Source: DYRB01 sp963845265 (GTDB lineage: Bacteria > Pseudomonadota > Gammaproteobacteria > Chromatiales > Chromatiaceae). From it: a stretch of DNA of 64,000 nt. The DNA is taken from the NCBI GenBank assembly GCA_963845265.1, contig CAWJRN010000005.1, positions 1 through 64,000 of the forward strand, given 5' to 3'. Made by a program: the position numbers and the translations under genes. Positions 59,081 through 64,000 of this stretch are shown here, one piece after another (the stretch's first letter is position 1; the number at the start of each line of letters is the position of its first letter). Under the pieces are notes generated by a model. The model was not told where the DNA came from. It did no database searches and saw nothing but the letters and a program-made list of their open reading frames with translations.

Positions 59081-59713
59081 TTAGGCCGGCTCTACCTCGC
59101 CCTCGCCCTCGCCCTCGCCCTCGTCCTCGCCCTCTTCCTTCTCGACATGGGCGGTATGGACGATGACAACCGGCACATCCGGATCAGGGGCATGGGCAAG
59201 CTCCACGCCCTCAGGCATCACCAATTCGGACAGGTGCAGGATGTCCCCGATTTCCATTTCGGCCGTGTCGACAGAGATGAACTCAGGCAGGTCCTTCGGT
59301 AAGCAGGCGACCTCCACCTCATTGAGGTTGTGGGAGATAATCCCACCGGCCTTGACGCCTTTACTGACCTCCTCGTTAAGGAAGTTCAAGGGGACCGACA
59401 TGCGCAATACCTCGCCGGCACTGACGCGCAGAAAATCGGCGTGCAGTACAAAGGGCTTGGCCGGGTGACGCTGCAGATCCTTGAGGACCACCTGGGACTT
59501 CATCTCGCCGACCTTCAGGGTCAGGATGGTCGAGTAGAATGCCTGGTTCTGCAGGTGGCGCAAGAGGGCATTGTGTGCCAACGCGATCATCTGGGGCTCA
59601 GCGTTGCCCCCGTAGACGATGCCCGGGAGCATCCCGGTACGACGCAGGCGGCGGCTCGCACCCTTCCCCGTGTCGCTGCGGGCCTCCGCAATGACTTCAT
59701 AGGTTTCGCTCAT
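59081..59713 (-). CDS. rplY: 50S ribosomal protein L25, long (CTC) form
   Basis: The 210-residue protein starts at ATG 59713, with GGAG upstream. The N-terminal 5S-rRNA-binding domain (ARSDTGKGASRRLRRTGMLP) is followed by a CTC/TL5-type C-terminal beta domain. The tail is strongly acidic (EEGEDEGEGEGEGEVEPA) and is encoded by tandem six-base repeats (59097-59120 region), which could vary in number. It lies between prs (upstream) and pth. Confidence 0.95.
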   Translation of the reverse strand: MSETYEVIAEARSDTGKGASRRLRRTGMLPGIVYGGNAEPQMIALAHNALLRHLQNQAFYSTILTLKVGEMKSQVVLKDLQRHPAKPFVLHADFLRVSAGEVLRMSVPLNFLNEEVSKGVKAGGIISHNLNEVEVACLPKDLPEFISVDTAEMEIGDILHLSELVMPEGVELAHAPDPDVPVVIVHTAHVEKEEGEDEGEGEGEGEVEPA

Positions 59714-59834
59714 GTTGACGTTCTCCAATAGCAATGACCAGGGGCCCGCGACCAGGACCCCGGCGAATGAAGGGCAAATGCCCCAATCCAGACTCAGGAA
59801 ACACTGATCGAACAGTGCCCCTCAAGGCATCGCA

Positions 59835-60773
59835 TCAGTCCACGAACAGGGAACTGACGGACTCCTCGTTCGATACGCGACGCATGGTCTCGGCCAGCAA
59901 CTGCCCGATACTCAAGACCCGGATGCGCCCACAAGCCTGCGCCTCGGGGTGCAGGCCCAGCGTGTTGGTCACCACCAATTCGTCGAGTTGCGACTGCTCG
60001 ATGTTTTCCACCGCGGGGCCGGACAACACCGGATGGGTGCAGTAGGCCACGACCTGGGCAGCGCCGTGTGCCTTGAGAGCCCCGGCCGCCTGACACAGGG
60101 TCCCGGCGGTATCCACCAAATCGTCTACCAAGACGCAGGTGCGCCCCGAGACGTCGCCAATGATATTCATGATCTTGGCCTCATTGGGCCGCGGTCGGCG
60201 CTTGTCGATGATGGCGAGATCCGCGTCATCGAGGCGCTTGGCCAGGGCCCGAGCGCGCACGACGCCGCCCACATCAGGGGAGACCACCATCAGGTTGGGG
60301 TACTTCCTGCGCCACACATCGCCCAGCAAAATGGGGGATGCGTAGACGTTGTCCACTGGAATGTCGAAAAATCCCTGGATCTGGTCGGCATGCAGGTCCA
60401 TGGTCAGGACCCGGTCCGCGCCGGCGTGGCCGATCATTTTCGCCACCAAGCGGGCCGTGATGGGCACCCGTGCGGAGCGTGGCCGCCGATCCTGGCGGGC
60501 GTAACCAAAGTACGGGATGACCGCCGTGACGCGCTTGGCTGAGGCCCACCGCAGGGCGTCGATCATCACCAGGAGTTCCATCAGGTTATCGTTGGTCGGT
60601 GCCCCGGTAGGCTGGACCACGAAGACATCCCGTCCGCGGACATTCTCCTGAATCTCGGCCATCACCTCGCCATCGCTGAACTGCCCGACGACGGCCTTTC
60701 CCAGGGGCAGACCCAGGTGGCAGGCAATCTCCGCGGAGAGCTCCGGGTTGGCGTTCCCGGTAAAGACCATCAT
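59835..60773 (-). CDS. prs: Ribose-phosphate pyrophosphokinase
   Basis: The 312-residue enzyme makes PRPP from ribose-5-phosphate and ATP. It has FTGNANPELSAEIACHLGLP, the flexible catalytic loop region YARQDRRPRSARVPITAR, the signature DRVLTMDLHADQIQGFFD and the PRPP loop CVLVDDLVDTAGTLCQA. The open frame continues upstream through tRNA-Gln, but ATG 60773 (or the next codon) fits the family start. It is 49 bases after tRNA-Gln. Confidence 0.97.
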   Translation of the reverse strand: MMVFTGNANPELSAEIACHLGLPLGKAVVGQFSDGEVMAEIQENVRGRDVFVVQPTGAPTNDNLMELLVMIDALRWASAKRVTAVIPYFGYARQDRRPRSARVPITARLVAKMIGHAGADRVLTMDLHADQIQGFFDIPVDNVYASPILLGDVWRRKYPNLMVVSPDVGGVVRARALAKRLDDADLAIIDKRRPRPNEAKIMNIIGDVSGRTCVLVDDLVDTAGTLCQAAGALKAHGAAQVVAYCTHPVLSGPAVENIEQSQLDELVVTNTLGLHPEAQACGRIRVLSIGQLLAETMRRVSNEESVSSLFVD

Positions 60774-60822
60774 GTGACTGGCGGGCACCGTCTGCACCTC
60801 GTCTGCGCGGAGGACTGAAGAT

Positions 60823-60897
60823 TGGCTGGGGCGCCAGGATTCGAACCTGGGAATGCTGGGATCAAAACCCAGTGCCTTACCACTTGGCGACGCCCCA
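60823..60897 (-). tRNA. tRNA-Gln (TTG anticodon)
   Basis: A 75-base tRNA with acceptor TGGGGCG/CGCCCCA, anticodon loop TTTTGAT and encoded CCA. It lies between ispE and prs, the standard arrangement, and must be processed from that transcript. Confidence 0.97.
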
Positions 60898-60921
60898 AAG
60901 AAAGCTGCGCAGTGCGGAATC

Positions 60922-61815
60922 TCACGGGCCCGGCCGACTCCAGGCCGAGGGGTCACAACACAATGTGCCCTGACGATCCAACAGGGGGGAACGATTCAGG
61001 CCGCGGACAACGAAACCGCCCACACCCTTGGGCTTCGCGTCCAATGCCTCCAGGGCGGCGTCCCGCCCCTCGAAGGCGGCGAAGACACAGCCTCCAGTGC
61101 CCGTGAGGCGGGCCTCAGCTCGAGGCACAAGCCAGTCGAGCACCGCCGCCACCTCTGGGTAGCGCGTGCGCACGACGGGCAGACAATCGTTCCTCACGTC
61201 CCCGCGAGCAAAGTCGAGCATTGTTATCCGGGGCGAGTTCCGTGTCAATGTCGGATCGGAAAAGACCGCCGCAGTGGAGACGCTGACCGGTGGTATCAGG
61301 ACCAGATACCAAGGCTCCGGCAGGGCGCAGGGGGTAAGCTCCTCCCCGACCCCCTCCGCCCAGGCTGCCAAACCGCGCACGAACACCGGCACGTCCGCCC
61401 CCAGACGCAACCCCAAGTCCGCCAGGGCATCGATATCGAGGCCCGCACGCCACAACGCATTGAGCCCGACCAGGGTGGTAGCGGCATCGGAGCTCCCACC
61501 ACCCAGCCCACCACCCATCGGCAGACGCTTCTCGACCCATATATCAGCTCCCAAGGGGCACCGGGCATGGGCCTGCAACAGACGCGCGGCCCGCACCGTG
61601 AGATCGTCCTCCTCGGCAACCCCGGGCAGATCGGCGCGGCGCGTAATAACACCGCCTGGGCTCACCACCAGGTGCACCAGATCGCAGTAATCGAGAAATT
61701 GGAAGACGGTTTGTAACCGGTGATAACCGTCGGCACGACGCCCCAATACGCGCAGCATCAGGTTCAGTTTGGCCGGGGCGGGCCAAGGACCCGCCTCGGC
61801 CGGCAGAGGAGTCAT
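60922..61815 (-). CDS. ispE: 4-diphosphocytidyl-2-C-methyl-D-erythritol kinase
   Basis: The 297-residue GHMP kinase acts in the MEP pathway to isoprenoids. It has APAKLNLMLRVLGRRADGYH with the catalytic-region Lys, the ATP loop LPMGGGLGGGSSDAATTLVG and the C-terminal LTGTGGCVFAAFEGRDAAL. ATG 61815 overlaps the upstream TPR stop by four bases (ATGA), so the two are probably translationally coupled. Confidence 0.97.
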   Translation of the reverse strand: MTPLPAEAGPWPAPAKLNLMLRVLGRRADGYHRLQTVFQFLDYCDLVHLVVSPGGVITRRADLPGVAEEDDLTVRAARLLQAHARCPLGADIWVEKRLPMGGGLGGGSSDAATTLVGLNALWRAGLDIDALADLGLRLGADVPVFVRGLAAWAEGVGEELTPCALPEPWYLVLIPPVSVSTAAVFSDPTLTRNSPRITMLDFARGDVRNDCLPVVRTRYPEVAAVLDWLVPRAEARLTGTGGCVFAAFEGRDAALEALDAKPKGVGGFVVRGLNRSPLLDRQGTLCCDPSAWSRPGP

Positions 61816-63614
61816 TTGCCCGAGCCCGTACTGGTCACCCGGTAGCGCCCGACCACACCAAGCAGGTAGGCGTGATCTGGGAACTCCGCCAGGGCGTCCT
61901 CCCAAACCTTCCACGCCTCCTCGTGCTTGCCCAAGGCCCACAGGACTTCACCGAGGTGGGCCGCCATTTCACCGTCGCGGGTCTGCTCCACCGCGCGACG
62001 CAGGTACGTCAGCGCCTCTTGGAGATTCCCCAAACGATACTGGACCCAGCCCATGCTATCGAGGATCGCCGCCTCATCCGGCTTGATCGCGAGGGCCTTC
62101 TGGATGTAGCCGAGGGCCTCGGTGTAGCGATCCGTGCGATCTGCCAGGGAATACCCTAGGGCATTGAGGGCATCCGCGTTGTCCGGCTCAGCGGCGAGGA
62201 CCGCATTGATATCGCGTTCGAGGATGTCGATGCGCCCCATACTCGCTCCATGCAGGCCGCGAGCATAGAGCAGATCGACATTTCCTGGATACTGGCGCAG
62301 ACCGGCATCGTAGACGTCCAAAGCCTGCTGATCCAGGGACACGCCACGCAGGACCTCCCCCTCAATGAGATAGAGGGCGAGGGCATTGTCCGGTTCGTCG
62401 TTGCGCAACCGCTGCAGGATCTCGCGGGCCCGGCCAGGCTCGCCCTTTTCCGCATAGAGTCGTGCGGCGCGGACCTCGGCATCCAAGGCGTTATCTCCAC
62501 CGACCTTTTCGTACCAGGCCAGGGCCAAATCGAGATTGTTGGCGTCCTCCTCCAACTGACCGAGGTAGAAGGCCGCATCGTCCTTGCGCTGGCCGGTGTC
62601 GCTCAAGCGCGTGAAGTAGTCCCGTGCCGCGGCCGCGTCGTCCAATTGCAGCGACAGGATACCCAAGGCGAACAACACATCCGGCTCCTTCGGCGCCTTG
62701 CTCAGCATGCGCTCGAACACCCCCCTCGCACCGGAAAACTCTTTTTCGTCCACCAGCAACTGGGCGTAGAGCATGCGCAACCCGCGATCGTCCGGGTTGG
62801 TCTCAAGAAAGGTCTCCAGCGTCTTGCGCGCCTCGTCCCGCCTGTTCTGCCCCAAAAGCAGCCGCACCAGGAAAACCCGGGGCTCGTCCCAGTCTGGCTT
62901 CAGCTCGATGGTGCGCCGCGTGGCCGCCACCGCATCATCGTAGAACTCGGCACCCGCGGCCACCAACGCCAGGGCATAGTAAGCCTCAGCGTTCTCCCCA
63001 TCCTCAGCGATCAATCCCCGCAACAGATCGAGACGACGCTGAGGTGGCTCTACGTCGGCCAGCAGACGCGCCGCATGCAAATAGCCGTCCTTCTCCTGCT
63101 CATGCGCCAGGGCAATGACCCGACGCACATGCCCCAAGGCACCGGGGATATCATCCCTTTTCAGCGCCGCATAGGCGGCAAGCTGCTGCGACTCCAGCGA
63201 GTCCGGCTCCAACTCCAGCCACAGATCGGCGACCCGTTGTTCCGCCTCGCGATCATCCAACGCAATCGCGGCACGCGCCGCCAACTGGACCAGACCGGGG
63301 TCCTTCGCCAGGCGAGCCGCCAAAAGGTAATGGGTAAACGCCAGACGCGGGTTGCCCCGCTGGGTCGCCACGTCGCCAACCAGGACCGCGTACACCAAAT
63401 CTGCGCTCAACTGCGTCGGCTGCAGCGCGCCCACCGCTGGGGCAGGCGGCTCATGTTGTTGTGACGCATCACTGGCAAAGGCACCACTCACCCACCCGCA
63501 GAGGGCCAGCCCCCCCCAAAAGACTATGGCGAGCGAAGGGAACTGATTAATTCGGCAACTGCTTGGGGCGTTCAACTTGAAAATTCCGCGCTCTGCGCTG
63601 ACAGGATTCGACAT
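61812..63614 (-). CDS. Tetratricopeptide-repeat protein of the hemA-ispE locus
   Basis: The 600-residue protein has an N-terminal hydrophobic segment (QFPSLAIVFWGGLALCGWVS) that is a signal peptide or anchor, so it is periplasmic or membrane-bound. About a dozen TPR units follow, for example AEAYYALALVAAGAEFYDDA and ADALNALGYSLADRTDRYTE, ending near 590. Homologs in Pseudomonas lie between hemA and lolB. The start is the first ATG of the frame. It diverges from hemA and overlaps ispE by four bases. Function is probably scaffolding, not enzymatic. Confidence 0.9.
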   Translation of the reverse strand: MSNPVSAERGIFKLNAPSSCRINQFPSLAIVFWGGLALCGWVSGAFASDASQQHEPPAPAVGALQPTQLSADLVYAVLVGDVATQRGNPRLAFTHYLLAARLAKDPGLVQLAARAAIALDDREAEQRVADLWLELEPDSLESQQLAAYAALKRDDIPGALGHVRRVIALAHEQEKDGYLHAARLLADVEPPQRRLDLLRGLIAEDGENAEAYYALALVAAGAEFYDDAVAATRRTIELKPDWDEPRVFLVRLLLGQNRRDEARKTLETFLETNPDDRGLRMLYAQLLVDEKEFSGARGVFERMLSKAPKEPDVLFALGILSLQLDDAAAARDYFTRLSDTGQRKDDAAFYLGQLEEDANNLDLALAWYEKVGGDNALDAEVRAARLYAEKGEPGRAREILQRLRNDEPDNALALYLIEGEVLRGVSLDQQALDVYDAGLRQYPGNVDLLYARGLHGASMGRIDILERDINAVLAAEPDNADALNALGYSLADRTDRYTEALGYIQKALAIKPDEAAILDSMGWVQYRLGNLQEALTYLRRAVEQTRDGEMAAHLGEVLWALGKHEEAWKVWEDALAEFPDHAYLLGVVGRYRVTSTGSGK

Positions 63615-63660
63615 ACATTGGCACCAGTATAACCGCGCGAGGCCGTAGCAAAAAATACCC

Positions 63661-63676
63661 GTGCCAAATATGGCAC
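63661..63676. promoter_or_regulatory. Palindrome in the TPR-hemA divergent region
   Basis: GTGCCA-AATA-TGGCAC is a 16-base inverted repeat 47 bases upstream of the TPR start and about 80 bases before the hemA promoter -10. It may be an operator for the divergent pair or simply part of a hairpin with the adjacent CCC/GGG. Confidence 0.4.
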
Positions 63677-63732
63677 ACGGGGCCTAAAGGTGCGACCGAG
63701 AGGCGCCGGCCCGGGCGCACAATACCTCGCGG

Positions 63733-63761
63733 TTCCAGTCATCACCCATGCACCCTATAAT
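63733..63761 (+). promoter_or_regulatory. hemA: Likely hemA promoter
   Basis: A perfect TATAAT (63756-63761) with a weak TTCCAG (63733-63738) 17 bases upstream. The leader to the hemA ATG would be about 80 bases. Confidence 0.6.
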
Positions 63762-63848
63762 GTGGCGCCTCGCCGGACGGCCACAAGGCCTCCCCCGCAT
63801 GGCCACCAGAGCCTTCGACACGACCAACGGACCTTTGCTCCCCACGAC

Positions 63849-64000
63849 ATGAAGATCCTGGCCATCGGCCTCAATCACAAGACAGCTCCGGTGGACATGC
63901 GCGAGCGCATCACCTTCGGGCCGGACATTATCGCCGGAGCCCTGCGCAGCCTGACCGCAAGGCCCGAGGTAAGTGAGGCGGCGATCCTCTCTACCTGCAA
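63849..64000 (+). CDS. hemA: Glutamyl-tRNA reductase, 5' part only
   Basis: The first 50 residues start MKILAIGLNHKTAPVDMRER and end at AAILSTCN, the catalytic-cysteine strand, at the window edge. The enzyme reduces glutamyl-tRNA to glutamate-1-semialdehyde, the first step of tetrapyrrole synthesis. The rest lies outside the window. Confidence 0.95.
   Translation, partial: MKILAIGLNHKTAPVDMRERITFGPDIIAGALRSLTARPEVSEAAILSTC

Noticed and set aside
62250..63464. 404-residue plus-strand open frame opposite the TPR gene
   Set aside because: The TPR protein has clear repeats and a coupled stop; the antisense reading has none.

Overview
The window is GC-rich and reads as a gammaproteobacterial chromosome, most likely from the Chromatiales or a close relative. 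The evidence is gene order: the tRNA-tufB-secE-nusG-rplKAJL-rpoBC and str-S10-spc-alpha clusters, ubiG with a YciK-like SDR, and the hemA / TPR / ispE / tRNA-Gln / prs / rplY / pth locus. Genus-level assignment would need a tree.

Region 1 (1-8776, all minus strand) is an ion-transport and energy island. It holds a SulP anion transporter, a broken ParB-like nuclease-domain gene, a CNNM/DUF21 membrane protein, a ClC chloride-channel family protein, a frameshifted polyphosphate kinase 2, and a frameshifted Pma1-type proton-pumping P-type ATPase.

Region 2 (8777-16072) is a gene graveyard around one intact pair. The intact genes are two tandem, exported amidohydrolases of the D-aminoacylase type. 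Around them lie a truncated STAS-MlaE permease fused head-to-head with a gutted FUSC-family gene, a porin reduced to its C-terminal third, a second FUSC-family remnant with a nonsense codon and a frameshift, a MITE-like palindrome and other inverted repeats.

Region 3 (16073-20471) has an IbaG/BolA protein, an exported or anchored alpha/beta hydrolase, ubiG, a squalene/phytoene-synthase-like protein that lacks the catalytic aspartate motifs, an SDR gene with a one-base frameshift, and a small lipoprotein.

Region 4 (20982-54023, minus strand) is the core gene-expression block. A strong sigma-70-like promoter precedes tRNA-Tyr, tRNA-Gly, tRNA-Thr, tufB, tRNA-Trp, secE, nusG, rplK, rplA, rplJ, rplL, rpoB and rpoC. 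A terminator follows, then rpsL, rpsG, fusA, tufA and, only 5 bases later, rpsJ and the whole S10, spc and alpha gene series to rplQ and its terminator. I see no frameshift or internal stop in these 33 kb.

Region 5 (54193-58155, plus strand) has ugd (UDP-glucose 6-dehydrogenase), an exported SCP2-like cysteine-rich protein and a FadL-family outer-membrane protein with a palindrome over its likely promoter. Region 6 (58394-64000) has pth, rplY, prs, tRNA-Gln, ispE and a TPR protein on the minus strand, divergent from hemA, which runs off the window end. lolB, usually between the TPR gene and ispE, is absent.

I found no CRISPR array, no intact transposase and no defence system. The most unusual feature is the contrast between the decayed left 20 kb (about a dozen lesions) and the intact remainder.
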